39,091 bases of DNA, taken from positions 1 through 39,091 of the forward strand of contig NZ_CALBGN010000014.1 of assembly GCF_937893305.1 (NCBI RefSeq). Direction: 5' to 3'. Numbering within the stretch: the first letter of the stretch is position 1; the number at the start of each line of letters is the position of its first letter. The notes beneath the pieces were generated by a model. The model was not told the origin of the DNA, did no database searches, and saw only the letters and a program-made list of their open reading frames with translations. Position numbers and translations under genes: made by a program. Source of the DNA: an uncultured Helicobacter sp. (GTDB taxonomy: Bacteria > Campylobacterota > Campylobacteria > Campylobacterales > Helicobacteraceae). This document shows positions 18,138 through 26,477 of the stretch, piece by piece.

Positions 18138-19363
18138 CTGTCAATCTCCCCAAAGACTATGTTTGTATTTCCAATAATTGTTACCACATCTGCTAAATAA
18201 TGTCCGGGCAATAATTCTTGCAAAACCCCTGTATGAAAGAAACTAGGTGTGCGCATTTTCACGCGATAAGGATAAGGCTCTCCTTCAGAACGAATAAAAA
18301 ATCCAAGCTCTCCCTTTGGCGATTCTGTTGGAACATAAATCTCACCAATAGGCGGTCTCATTCCTTGTGTTACTAGAACAAAATGTTGCATTAAAGAATA
18401 ATTTTGTGTCATAATTTGTTCTTTTGGTGCAGAAAAATAACGCGTATCTTCACTCATTAATAGCGTATCTGTATTTGCATATTTATCAATTAGTTGATAT
18501 AAAATTTTAATACTTTGACGCATTTCTTCCATATACAAAAGATAACGCCCATAACTATCACAACTATCACTAACTGGAATATCAAACTCTAACTCATTAT
18601 AAAGCTCATAAGGTTCTTCTTTTCTAATATCCCAAGCAATTCCACTCCCACGCAAAAGCACACCACTTAATCCCCAGCTTTTTGCCATTTGCGGACTTAC
18701 AACTCCTACATTTTCTAAACGCATACGCCAAATACGATTCTCGCTCAAAATTCCTTCATATAACTGAATTTGGCTTGGCAATGCTTCTAAAAATGCTTTT
18801 AATTTAGCAATCCAATCTTGTGGTAAATCAAGCGGAACTCCACCAATTCTAACACTAGAGTGCGTTAAACGCGCACCACAATAATCCTCTATTAAATCAA
18901 TAGCAAACTCTCTTTCTCTAAAGCAATACAAAAAAATACTCATAGCTCCCACATCAAGTGCGTGTGTTGCAAGCCAAAAAAGATGAGAAATGATACGATT
19001 TAACTCTAAAAGCATTGTGCGAATCACCTTAGCACGCCTTGGAACTTCAACACCCAAAAGCCTCTCCACACTCAAAGCAAAACCATAATTATTAGAACTT
19101 GCCGCAATATAATCCATCCTATCTGTTGTTGGCAAAAACTCATTATAGATCATATTTTCTGCCATTTTCTCCATTCCGCGGTGTAAATACCCAACATCAG
19201 GAGTTGCCTTAACAACCTTTTCGCCCTCTAACTCTAAAATTAAGCGTAACTGCCCGTGTGCGCTAGGATGCTGAGGACCAAAATTCACCACCATCACATT
19301 ATCGCTAATGCGATCAAAAGCTACATTTTCATAAAAAGGCATTAACTTATTAGGTTGTTGCAT
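18134..19363 (-). CDS. nuoD: NADH-quinone oxidoreductase (complex I) subunit D
   Basis: A 409-residue 49-kDa-type subunit, separate from NuoC here (fused to it in some bacteria). Motifs seen are NFGPQHPSAHGQLRLILELEG (quinone site His region), PDVGYLHRGMEKMAE and RMDYIAASSNNYGFALSVE, with the C-terminal GELGFFIRSEGEPYPYRVKM. It forms the quinone-binding cavity with NuoB and NuoH. It starts one base after the nuoC stop and overlaps the small gene after it by four bases. Confidence 0.97.
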   Translation of the reverse strand: MQQPNKLMPFYENVAFDRISDNVMVVNFGPQHPSAHGQLRLILELEGEKVVKATPDVGYLHRGMEKMAENMIYNEFLPTTDRMDYIAASSNNYGFALSVERLLGVEVPRRAKVIRTMLLELNRIISHLFWLATHALDVGAMSIFLYCFREREFAIDLIEDYCGARLTHSSVRIGGVPLDLPQDWIAKLKAFLEALPSQIQLYEGILSENRIWRMRLENVGVVSPQMAKSWGLSGVLLRGSGIAWDIRKEEPYELYNELEFDIPVSDSCDSYGRYLLYMEEMRQSIKILYQLIDKYANTDTLLMSEDTRYFSAPKEQIMTQNYSLMQHFVLVTQGMRPPIGEIYVPTESPKGELGFFIRSEGEPYPYRVKMRTPSFFHTGVLQELLPGHYLADVVTIIGNTNIVFGEIDR

Positions 19364-19364
19364 A

Positions 19365-20165
19365 TTATTTCCTTTCTTTTAGCTCTTTTGTGGATTCTAA
19401 TTTTAGTTTTTTAACAAACAACACACCATCTTCTTCTTGATACATAATAGGACGCGGCTTTTCTTCTTTTAAAACTTCCTCTCCATAACCCACTTCATAA
19501 CCCAAATGTGAGAAGCGTGTGGAGTCATAACGATCTATGCGCGCAGAATCTCTTTGTTCTTTGCCTATGACATCGCGATATTCTTTGCCAAAAATCGTAT
19601 CCACTTCATACCACTGTGCTGCTTCATCGCCTTGTAGTGGATAGCTTTTTAAAAGGGGGTGTCCCACCCAATCATCAGGCATTAAAATGCGTTTTGGATA
19701 AGGATGATTTAAAGGTAAAATCCCAAACATATCATACATTTCTCTTTCACTCCAATTTGCACTACCAAAAAGAGAACTAACTGATTCTATCTTTTCCCCT
19801 TTTTTTAAAAAAGTCTTCACACGCAATCGCTTGGCTTTTTGCATAGATAACATTTGATAAAAAATTTCAAATCCACCCTTATTTTCTAAATAATCTATTG
19901 CACTTAGCTCGCTTAACACATCATAACTCATTGCTTTTAGGGTTTCTAATGCTTTAAAGATGGAATCCTTTTCTACCCATACTACAAGCACTTCACGTTC
20001 AATATAAGATTCTAGCACCTTAACTTGTGTTTGAAGCTTTTCTACATCACCAAAATACTCACTATCATTTTCTATATTTTCTTGTGGTATCTTGGGAGAT
20101 ACATAAAATCTATCTTTATAATTTACCTGTTTTTGCACATTTTTCTTTGGCTTAAATTCTCGCAT
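19365..20165 (-). CDS. nuoC: NADH-quinone oxidoreductase (complex I) subunit C
   Basis: A 266-residue 30-kDa-type subunit with the signature WSEREMYDMFGI near 148-159 and MPDDWVGHPLLKSYPLQGDE. The N-terminal 30 residues are a Lys/Arg-rich extension not typical of shorter NuoC proteins. It is a structural subunit of the peripheral arm between NuoD and NuoB. A good AAAGGAAG ribosome site precedes the ATG at 20165. The gap to nuoB is nine bases and to nuoD one base. Confidence 0.95.
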   Translation of the reverse strand: MREFKPKKNVQKQVNYKDRFYVSPKIPQENIENDSEYFGDVEKLQTQVKVLESYIEREVLVVWVEKDSIFKALETLKAMSYDVLSELSAIDYLENKGGFEIFYQMLSMQKAKRLRVKTFLKKGEKIESVSSLFGSANWSEREMYDMFGILPLNHPYPKRILMPDDWVGHPLLKSYPLQGDEAAQWYEVDTIFGKEYRDVIGKEQRDSARIDRYDSTRFSHLGYEVGYGEEVLKEEKPRPIMYQEEDGVLFVKKLKLESTKELKERK

Positions 20166-20174
20166 ACACTTCCT

Positions 20175-20684
20175 TTACACCAAGCGTTTAGGAGCAGTTG
20201 CACGGCTTGCTTTTTGCTTGCGGATTTTTTGTTGTAATACCATAAGCGCATATTGTAAAGTCTCTGGTCTAGGAGAACAACCGGGCAGATAAATATCTAC
20301 TGGGATAATCCTATCTACTCCTTGCACTGTTGCATAAGTATTAAACATACCCCCTGTATTTGCACAACTTCCCATAGAAATCACCCATTTAGGTTCTGGC
20401 ATTTGATCATATAATCTACGCACAAATTGCGCGTGTTTTTTGGTTACAGTGCCTGCAATAATCATCACATCACTTTGTCTTGGACTTGCTCTAAAAATCG
20501 TGCCAAATCTATCAAAATCATAGCGGCTAGCTCCTGTTGCCATCATTTCAATTGCACAACAAGCAAGCCCATAAGTCATCGCCCACAAAGAATTACTGCG
20601 CCCCCAATTTAAAAGTTTATCCACGCTTGTTAGTGCAATAGGTAATCCACCGCTTTTAAAATAATTTACTTCATGCTCTGCCAT
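20175..20684 (-). CDS. nuoB: NADH-quinone oxidoreductase (complex I) subunit B, N2 cluster
   Basis: A 169-residue subunit that carries the terminal 4Fe-4S cluster N2. The four ligands are the adjacent pair C42-C43 in YGLACCAIEMM, C107 in ISMGSCANTGG and C136 in YLPGCSPRPE. I start it at ATG 20684 (MAEHEVNYF), seven bases after AAAAGGAG. An ATG seven codons upstream (20705) would use the same region as coding and put the ribosome site inside the gene. It overlaps the nuoA end by 19 bases. Confidence 0.96.
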   Translation of the reverse strand: MAEHEVNYFKSGGLPIALTSVDKLLNWGRSNSLWAMTYGLACCAIEMMATGASRYDFDRFGTIFRASPRQSDVMIIAGTVTKKHAQFVRRLYDQMPEPKWVISMGSCANTGGMFNTYATVQGVDRIIPVDIYLPGCSPRPETLQYALMVLQQKIRKQKASRATAPKRLV

Positions 20685-21055
20685 TGTAACGCTCCTTTTC
20701 TCCACGCATATACAAATCCAATAAGTAACAAAAAGATAAATAACAACATCTCAACAAACCCAAACATACCCAAAACTTGAAAATCCACTGCCCAAGGAAA
20801 CATAAAAATAATCTCTACATCAAACAAAATAAACAATAACGCCATAATATAAAATTGCGAAGAAATCCGATTAGGCTGCTTTGTCGGTGCCAAACCACAC
20901 TCATAAGGAGCTAATTTTAATTTTTGATTATTTTTATTTGCCAACTTTCTCCCAACAAAACGCGATAAGAAAGTCGTTGCTAAAAACGCCACAAAAGTGA
21001 AAATAAAAATCACAAACACGCCAAAATAAGGGTGAGCTACATCTAAATGAGACAC
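20666..21055 (-). CDS. nuoA: NADH-quinone oxidoreductase (complex I) subunit A
   Basis: A 129-residue protein with three membrane helices, including APYECGLAPTKQP with the conserved Cys loop and ILFDVEIIFMFPWAVDF. This is the usual NuoA size and content. It is the first gene of the operon. The start codon is GTG at 21055, with AAGGA six bases upstream; no ATG gives the first helix. The genes nuoA to nuoN follow without a gap longer than nine bases, so one long transcript is expected. Confidence 0.95.
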   Translation of the reverse strand: MSHLDVAHPYFGVFVIFIFTFVAFLATTFLSRFVGRKLANKNNQKLKLAPYECGLAPTKQPNRISSQFYIMALLFILFDVEIIFMFPWAVDFQVLGMFGFVEMLLFIFLLLIGFVYAWRKGALQWQSMK

Positions 21056-21082
21056 TGATTATCCTTAAAAACTTTTAGGGGT

Positions 21083-21088
21083 ATCTTA
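21083..21088 (-). promoter_or_regulatory. Possible -10 box of the nuo operon
   Basis: TAAGAT on the minus strand, 28 bases before the GTG of nuoA, in a gene-free stretch. It matches the TATAAT consensus in four of six bases, has an A/T-rich upstream region and no -35. It is a weak candidate, but the only well placed one seen. Confidence 0.35.
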
Positions 21089-21410
21089 GCGTAGTTTTCT
21101 TAAAAAAATAAAATTTCATTTTAAAAATTAATGTTTTTTAGATTCCATATTGCAAGCCTTTCAAAAGGATTTGCAAACTCAGAACAAAGATAATAAAGTA
21201 AAATTTTTGTTAATCTTTTAAACCTGCACAAATTTTTGCGCAAACAAACCTACAATTTACGCAATTCTAAATCTAAAACCTATTCCTCATAAACACTAAA
21301 AGACTGATACAAAAAGAAACATTTACACATAAAAAATAAAAGTTGGAATCCATTTTTAAAAAAGAGTAGATTTGTTACATATAATGAAGATTTTGCGATG
21401 TGTTTTAAAA

Positions 21411-21443
21411 AGTTGGAATCCAAAATAAAAAAAGATTCCAACT
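21411..21443 (-). terminator. Rho-independent terminator of cjaA-like gene
   Basis: A perfect ten-base stem, AGTTGGAATC with its complement, and a 13-base A/T loop. On the minus strand it is followed directly by a T run (CTTTTT). It begins seven bases after the cjaA-like stop codon. The stem is two copies of the over-represented decamer in inverted orientation. Confidence 0.85.
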
Positions 21444-21449
21444 CTTATA

Positions 21450-22277
21450 CTATTTTACAAATAGCACAGATTTAAGTTGATCTTCTCCATAAATTGGCGC
21501 AAGTGTTTTTGTATAAGCCTCTTGCATAAAACCATTTTCGTTGAGTTTTGCAATCTCAGCATTTACCCACTCCAAAAGTGTTTTATTTCCTTTTTTAACC
21601 GCTGGAGCAATCACATCTTCATTTCCAAGCTTACTAATTGCCACTACAAAATCAGGATTTTCCTTAGCCCACGCAAAAAGCAATAAATTATCGTGTGCTA
21701 AAGCATCTCCTCTTCCATCTTTAAGTGCTAAAAATGCTTCTGTGTTTTGATCAAACTTCACAAGCTCAATATCAGGGTGATTTTTTGTGAAATAAAAATC
21801 CGCTGTTGTGCCTTTATTTACAATCAATTTTTTACCCTTTAAATCCGTAACATCTTTAATGTCCCCACCTTTAGAAACAACGCCCAAAGCAACTTTCATA
21901 TAAGGTGTTGCAAAATCCACAACTTCTTCTCTTTCAGGAGTTTTTGTGAAGTTTGCCATAATCAAATCTACTTTGCCACTTTTTAAAAATTCTACACGAC
22001 TTGCAGCTTCAACAAGCTCAAACTTTACTTTACTTGCATCACCTAATAAACTTTTTGCTAACTCTCTTGCAACATATACATCAAAGCCATCATTCTCTCC
22101 CTTGTCATTCACAAATCCAAAAGGCGGCTTATCACTAAATACACCAACTGTAATCACGCCCTTTTGTTTAATTTTAGCAAGTTCATCTTCACTAGCACTT
22201 TGTGCATTATTCCCACAACCCACAAAGAAACCTACCGAAAAGATTGCCAAAAACATTTTAAAAACTAGGTTTTTCAT
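21450..22277 (-). CDS. cjaA: CjaA-type cysteine-binding lipoprotein of an ABC transporter
   Basis: A 275-residue periplasmic solute-binding protein anchored as a lipoprotein: hydrophobic signal then FFVGC, with Cys21 lipidated. The binding-protein fold (family 3) is seen in VGVFSDKPPFGFVNDKGENDG, EAASRVEFLKSGKVDLIMANF and LIVNKGTTADFYF, then LAHDNLLLFAWAKENPDF. These segments match Campylobacter CjaA, which binds cysteine, much more closely than glutamine or histidine binders. No permease or ATPase gene lies beside it; the importer genes at 30931-33247 have their own binding protein. The start is ATG with AAAGGAAA upstream, and an A9 run lies just before that ribosome site. The hairpin at 21411-21443 ends the transcript. 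Confidence 0.82.
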   Translation of the reverse strand: MKNLVFKMFLAIFSVGFFVGCGNNAQSASEDELAKIKQKGVITVGVFSDKPPFGFVNDKGENDGFDVYVARELAKSLLGDASKVKFELVEAASRVEFLKSGKVDLIMANFTKTPEREEVVDFATPYMKVALGVVSKGGDIKDVTDLKGKKLIVNKGTTADFYFTKNHPDIELVKFDQNTEAFLALKDGRGDALAHDNLLLFAWAKENPDFVVAISKLGNEDVIAPAVKKGNKTLLEWVNAEIAKLNENGFMQEAYTKTLAPIYGEDQLKSVLFVK

Positions 22278-22409
22278 TAAGTTTTCCTTTATTTTTTTTT
22301 ACATAAAAACGTGTGATTTTATCACTAAAGTTTTTAAGAAATTTTAAAATTAAGATATTTATATAAAGTTTATGTAAGAAAAACGAAAGATGATTAACAC
22401 TAAAAGCAA

Positions 22410-22435
22410 GCAATCCCCAAAACTTAGGGATTTGC
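22410..22435 (-). terminator. Probable terminator of ydcH-like gene
   Basis: Downstream of the ydcH-like stop (22438) the minus strand reads GCAAATCCC, then a nine-base loop, then GGGATTGC, a stem with one bulged base, followed by TTGCTTTT. This is a moderate hairpin with a short T-rich tail. Confidence 0.4.
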
Positions 22436-22437
22436 AA

Positions 22438-22662
22438 CTATTTTTTTTCTTTAATGTATTCCATTACCATTGCATAAGCTTCATCTTTAAGTTCTAGTTT
22501 CTTACGCTTAAGTTCAGATAGTTCCATATCCGTTGCGTGTTCTCTTCCTTCTGCAATGTCTTGAATCCTTTGATCTAAATCATTATGTTCATCAAAAATC
22601 TTAGCAAAATGCGCATTCTCTTGCTTTAAAATGCTAATTTCATCTCTATATTCGTGTAACAT
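22438..22662 (-). CDS. YdcH-family (DUF465) small protein
   Basis: A 74-residue charged, helical protein. It has the DUF465 pattern: start MLHEYRDEISILKQENAHFA, then DLDQRIQDIAEG and LKRKKLELKDEAYAMVMEY. Such proteins are short cytoplasmic helical hairpins of unknown role, often next to unrelated genes. It stands alone, with 160 bases to the cjaA-like gene and 76 bases to argJ. The A/T-rich leader contains AAGGAGAA before the ATG. Confidence 0.85.
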   Translation of the reverse strand: MLHEYRDEISILKQENAHFAKIFDEHNDLDQRIQDIAEGREHATDMELSELKRKKLELKDEAYAMVMEYIKEKK

Positions 22663-22738
22663 AAATTCTCCTTACAAAATAAAATAATTCTATGATTATA
22701 AAAAATTTTGCCTTAATCCTTGCAATTCTTTTCAAAAT

Positions 22739-23929
22739 TTAAGTGCGATAATCCGCATTAATCTTCACATACTCATATCCTAAATCGCAACCATAAGCAG
22801 TAAATGTGCCATCGTCGATTCCAAGATTACAAGTGATCTTAAAGGAATCTTGCTTTAAAACTTCTGCTGCTTTTTGTTCATTTGCTTTATCAAAATAAAT
22901 CATCCCTTGCTGATACACACACACATCACCAAAATAAATCTCTAAAGTTTTTGGATCGCAAGCAATTCCGCTTGCACCAATAGTTGAAGCAACTCTGCCC
23001 CAATTTGGATCACAACCAAAAAGTGCAGTTTTAACCAACAAAGATTGACTAAGTGCTTTAGCGCATTTTTGTGCTTCTTCTTGATTTTTAGCCCCTTTAA
23101 TCTCAAAAGCTACTAATTTTGTAGCTCCTTCTCCGTCGCGTGTAATATCCATAGCAAGCTTATGCATCACTTTTTGCAAAGCAAACAAAAACGCTTCTTT
23201 ATTATATGCACCACTTTTTCCATTACTTAAAAGTAAAATCGTATCATTTGTAGAGGTATCTCCATCTACACTAATAGCATTAAAGGTGGAATCTGTCGCT
23301 TCTAAAAGCAACTCTTGCATATCGCATTTTGGAATGCTGGCGTCTGTTGTAATAAAACATAGCATTGTTGCAAGACTAGGATTTATCATTCCAGCCCCTT
23401 TGCACATCGCACCAATTTTAAAGCTTGTTTTATCTCCTAATACCACTTCAAAAGCAATACTTTTGTTAAATCTATCCGTTGTCAAAATTGCTTTTTCTGC
23501 GTTTTTGTGATTTTTTTGAGACAAATTAAATTGAGCAAAGCTTGCAATAATCTTTTCTTTAGGCAACTGCACACCAATAACACCAGTAGAACTCATAATA
23601 GGATTTTGGATATCATTAAAACGATGCTGTAATTTCTCTAAAACTTCTTTAACATTTTCCACACCTTCATCACCTGTTAGGGCATTTGCATTTTTAGAAT
23701 TTACTAACACAAAATTTGTCTTAAAATCCTTTGGATAACTTTGAAAATGCAAAATGGGAGCAGCACAAAATTTATTTTGTGTAAAAACCCCCTCCACTTC
23801 ACACAAAGAATCTGCATAAATAAAGGCAATATCTAATTCATTATTTTTTTTAAGTCCAGCCCTCACACCATCACAATAAAATCCCTGTGGAGCAACAACA
23901 CCACCATCAATAGGAAACACACTAAACAT
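22739..23929 (-). CDS. argJ: Bifunctional glutamate N-acetyltransferase / amino-acid acetyltransferase
   Basis: A 396-residue enzyme of the arginine pathway that moves the acetyl group from N-acetylornithine to glutamate and can also use acetyl-CoA. The self-cleavage and catalytic site KGAGMINPSLATML (177-190) is intact, with Thr188 as the expected nucleophile of the beta chain after cleavage at Ala187-Thr188. Further family segments are AISVDGDTSTNDTILLLSNG and DPNWGRVASTIGASG. It overlaps kchA by eight bases, so it probably belongs to the rpmB-kchA transcript. The full length is normal. Confidence 0.95.
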   Translation of the reverse strand: MFSVFPIDGGVVAPQGFYCDGVRAGLKKNNELDIAFIYADSLCEVEGVFTQNKFCAAPILHFQSYPKDFKTNFVLVNSKNANALTGDEGVENVKEVLEKLQHRFNDIQNPIMSSTGVIGVQLPKEKIIASFAQFNLSQKNHKNAEKAILTTDRFNKSIAFEVVLGDKTSFKIGAMCKGAGMINPSLATMLCFITTDASIPKCDMQELLLEATDSTFNAISVDGDTSTNDTILLLSNGKSGAYNKEAFLFALQKVMHKLAMDITRDGEGATKLVAFEIKGAKNQEEAQKCAKALSQSLLVKTALFGCDPNWGRVASTIGASGIACDPKTLEIYFGDVCVYQQGMIYFDKANEQKAAEVLKQDSFKITCNLGIDDGTFTAYGCDLGYEYVKINADYRT

Positions 23930-25052
23930 ATTTTAACTCCTCTGGTTTATCTTTTTTAGAAACTAACTGCTTGGTCAATCGCACTCCGTGTGAAGTTCCA
24001 ATAACAAGCAATTTACACTCACTTGTTACTAAGGTATCACCATTTGGCATTGAAATAAACTTCCCATCTTTTTGCGTAATCCCTACAATAGAAGTTTGTG
24101 TAATTTCACGCACATGCGCTTCTTTTAGCTTTTTTAAAACAAGCCAAGAGTAGCGTGGCACAACGATTTCTTCTAAATCAAGAGGCGTGTCTTTTTGATA
24201 AGCAAATCTCTCTAATAAGTTTTCCATATCTGGGCGCGTTGCCATCGCATTAACTCTTTGTGCAAAAAGCTTTGCTGGAAAAACAACACTGTCTGCGCCT
24301 AGTTTTTTTAATTTTTCTTCTTCTTCATTTGTATTTGCATTTGCAATAATAAAATAAGGTTTTCTCCCAAGTTCTCGTTCATACAAACGCACAGAAGCAA
24401 TTTGAGCAATATTGTCTGCAATATTATTTGACAAAGCAATCACCCCTCTAGCACTAGATAAATGACATTTCAACATTGCAATTTCAGTGTGTGGATCCTC
24501 ATTGATAAAAAAAGGATAACGATGCTTTTGTGCAATATCTTCTAGAGCATCATTATGATCCACTACCACAAATGGGATATGTGCATCTCTAAATTGCTGG
24601 GAGAGTTGAATTGTATATTCATTATGATAACAAATGATGAAATGATTTTTCAAACGCGCAATTCTATAAATCATATTGCGTTCCTTAATAATTGGAATAA
24701 GCTTACCTCTATTTAAAACATCAATCACACTAATTACACAAAAACTAAGAACTGCCGAACCAGCCATCATTACAACAGCGGTATAAAACACATCCAAGCC
24801 ATCAAATTCATCTTCTTTTAATGCCCCAAAACCTGTTGTAGTAAATGTATAAGAAGCCTGAAAAAATGCGTCAATTAAACTATAATCTGTAACAACGACA
24901 TAGCCCAATGTGCTAAGAAGCAAGCCTGCAAAAAGTAGTAAAAAAGGTGCTCGGAAAGGTTTTAGCTGCTCATAGAGCAATCCAGACATATCAATATCCG
25001 GCTTTTGTGTTCCTTCCCAATGGAGAAAATTTTTGAGCTTATCAAAAGCCAC
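23922..25052 (-). CDS. kchA: Two-helix potassium channel with RCK domain (HpKchA-like)
   Basis: A 376-residue membrane protein. TM1 is about 34-54. The pore helix and filter TTTGFG (71-76) form a K+ selectivity motif with Phe instead of the commoner Tyr. TM2 is about 87-110. A cytoplasmic regulatory region of 260 residues follows, containing two beta-alpha-beta segments (HFIICYHNEYTIQLSQQF and on) and a C-terminal TrkA-C-like part. The expected GxGxxG of the RCK nucleotide site is replaced by a Gly-free CYHNEYT. The start is GTG (25052). It lies 20 bases after rpmB and overlaps argJ by eight bases. H. pylori carries the same rpmB-channel pair; the name is from memory. Confidence 0.85.
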   Translation of the reverse strand: MAFDKLKNFLHWEGTQKPDIDMSGLLYEQLKPFRAPFLLLFAGLLLSTLGYVVVTDYSLIDAFFQASYTFTTTGFGALKEDEFDGLDVFYTAVVMMAGSAVLSFCVISVIDVLNRGKLIPIIKERNMIYRIARLKNHFIICYHNEYTIQLSQQFRDAHIPFVVVDHNDALEDIAQKHRYPFFINEDPHTEIAMLKCHLSSARGVIALSNNIADNIAQIASVRLYERELGRKPYFIIANANTNEEEEKLKKLGADSVVFPAKLFAQRVNAMATRPDMENLLERFAYQKDTPLDLEEIVVPRYSWLVLKKLKEAHVREITQTSIVGITQKDGKFISMPNGDTLVTSECKLLVIGTSHGVRLTKQLVSKKDKPEELKYV

Positions 25053-25072
25053 AGCCCAACCTAGTGTTAGGA

Positions 25073-25261
25073 TTAAGAGCGTTTTTTCATTGTGCGCAAT
25101 GTAGAAGCAGCGATTCTAACTTTCATTGTTCTGCCATCTTCTAGCTTAATTCTAACTGTTCTTAAGTTCGGTAAAGTTCTCTTTTTTGTTTTATTATTTG
25201 CGTGACTTACATTGTTGCCAACCATTGGACCCTTACCTGTAAAAAAACATTTTCTTGCCAT
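25073..25261 (-). CDS. rpmB: 50S ribosomal protein L28
   Basis: A 62-residue, Arg/Lys-rich protein with the L28 pattern MARKCFFTGKGPMVGNNVSH, then NNKTKKRTLPNL and a final KMRKR-like basic end. This is the typical size for the group. It has its own leader with AAGGATAGAAA before the ATG and a TAGAAT at 25302-25297 as likely -10. Confidence 0.97.
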   Translation of the reverse strand: MARKCFFTGKGPMVGNNVSHANNKTKKRTLPNLRTVRIKLEDGRTMKVRIAASTLRTMKKRS

Positions 25262-25296
25262 TTTCTATCCTTAACAAAATTGCTTTAAAACTTGTG

Positions 25297-25302
25297 ATTC
25301 TA
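25297..25302 (-). promoter_or_regulatory. Probable -10 box of rpmB
   Basis: TAGAAT on the minus strand, 36 bases before the rpmB ATG. It would drive rpmB-kchA-argJ. A/T-rich sequence lies upstream and there is no -35. Confidence 0.4.
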
Positions 25303-25330
25303 TCTAAAGCTAAATAATAGAAAGTTTAAA

Positions 25331-26290
25331 TTAATTAAGCTTTTCTTTAATTTTTTGCACAATATGGAATCCGTGATTTAATGCAGCAGCAATAGAACCA
25401 CCATTTTTATATAAAATATCCCCTGCAACATAGATTCCATCCACAGAACTTAGATGGTTCTCATCAGTTATTGGTACACCATCGCTATCTAATGCAATTC
25501 CACATTTTCTTAAAAAATCCACTGGTGCCATTCCACCAATTGCATAAATCACTCTATCAAAAATCAAGCTTGTAGAATCTGTGAAATGGACTTTCACCTT
25601 TCCATTTTCATCTTCTAAACTCTGTATATCTACACCTAATTTTGGAGTGATTTTACCATTGTTAAAACATTGCGTGAGATTTTCTTGATTTGCTTCATTA
25701 ATTCTTGAAAACTCATTTCTGCGATAGTTTAGCGTTACAGGACTATTCTCACTTAACACGCAAGCATACTCCACAGCAGAGTTCCCTCCACCAACAACTA
25801 AGATATTCTCACCATCTACACAGCTATTTGCATTAAAATTCACAATACTTCTAAGGCTTGTTGGAATTGGGTAGCTGGGCTTATTAGGTTGCCCCATTTT
25901 ACCAATGGAAATTACAATAAATTTCGCTTTTACCATAAGATTATTTGTTGTGTGAATCACAAAATAATCGCTCTCTTTATGAATGGATTCCACCTCTGTT
26001 TGAAAGCGTGCATCTACACCATTTTCTTGGATAATCTTATCAAAAAGATCTAGCGTACTTTCTTTTGTTCCATCACAAAAATAAATGTTTCCATTTAGCT
26101 CAATCTTTTGCCCTTTATAATCCTTATCCACGCGCTTGTTGTCCTTATAAAATTTGCGAATTGTTGTAGAATGCCCTTCACCCTTTTCAAACAAAATCAC
26201 ATCTTTAATTCCAAGAATTAACGATTCCACCGCTGAAGCAATTCCCCCCGGACCTCCACCAATAATTGCAATGTTATAAATCTCTTTCAT
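25331..26290 (-). CDS. fqrB: Flavodoxin:quinone reductase (FqrB-like FAD/NADPH oxidoreductase)
   Basis: A 319-residue flavoprotein with an N-terminal FAD site IIGGGPGGIASAVE (9-22), a second NAD(P) site VVGGGNSAVEYACV and a closing IYVAGDILYKNGG. It has the fold of thioredoxin reductase, but no CxxC redox pair is seen. The strings FYKDNKRVDKDYKGQ and SIGKMGQPNKPSYP match the H. pylori HP1164 / C. jejuni Cj0559 group. Those enzymes couple pyruvate oxidation through flavodoxin to NADPH. It overlaps ccoS by 17 bases. With the NADH-module-free complex I in this window it fits flavodoxin-centred electron transfer. A bacillithiol-reductase-like relative is the alternative reading. Confidence 0.85.
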   Translation of the reverse strand: MKEIYNIAIIGGGPGGIASAVESLILGIKDVILFEKGEGHSTTIRKFYKDNKRVDKDYKGQKIELNGNIYFCDGTKESTLDLFDKIIQENGVDARFQTEVESIHKESDYFVIHTTNNLMVKAKFIVISIGKMGQPNKPSYPIPTSLRSIVNFNANSCVDGENILVVGGGNSAVEYACVLSENSPVTLNYRRNEFSRINEANQENLTQCFNNGKITPKLGVDIQSLEDENGKVKVHFTDSTSLIFDRVIYAIGGMAPVDFLRKCGIALDSDGVPITDENHLSSVDGIYVAGDILYKNGGSIAAALNHGFHIVQKIKEKLN

Positions 26291-26477
26291 TTTTATCCTT
26301 TATTTCTTGGTTTACCCTGTGACGCAAATCTTCTTCACTATCAAACAAAACACCTTGCATCATTTTTTTCTCATCGTCAAATTGTCCATTTTTCAAACCC
26401 CACAAAAATGCAATCAGTCCAATTAGCCCAATTACAATTGAAGTTGCAAGCATTACAGCAACCATTGTGGTATTCAC
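26274..26477 (-). CDS. ccoS: Cytochrome cbb3 oxidase assembly protein CcoS
   Basis: A 67-residue protein: one membrane helix (about 7-27), then the CcoS signature FLWGLKNGQFDDEKKMMQGVLFDSEED. CcoS is needed to insert cofactors into cbb3-type cytochrome oxidase. The start is GTG at 26477, overlapping the maf stop as GTGA, and the end overlaps fqrB by 17 bases. The length is normal. Confidence 0.92.
   Translation of the reverse strand: MNTTMVAVMLATSIVIGLIGLIAFLWGLKNGQFDDEKKMMQGVLFDSEEDLRHRVNQEIKDKNERDL

Larger units (their letters stand above)
21056..21449. other. 394-base gene-free region between cjaA-like gene and nuoA
   Basis: No credible open frame or RNA gene is seen. The region holds the probable nuo promoter and leader on its left side. 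Three copies of the decamer AGTTGGAATC lie on its right side (plus strand at 21341-21350 and 21411-21420, minus strand at 21434-21443), the last two forming a terminator. The middle (21120-21340) is A/T-rich with no clear structure. Confidence 0.6.
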
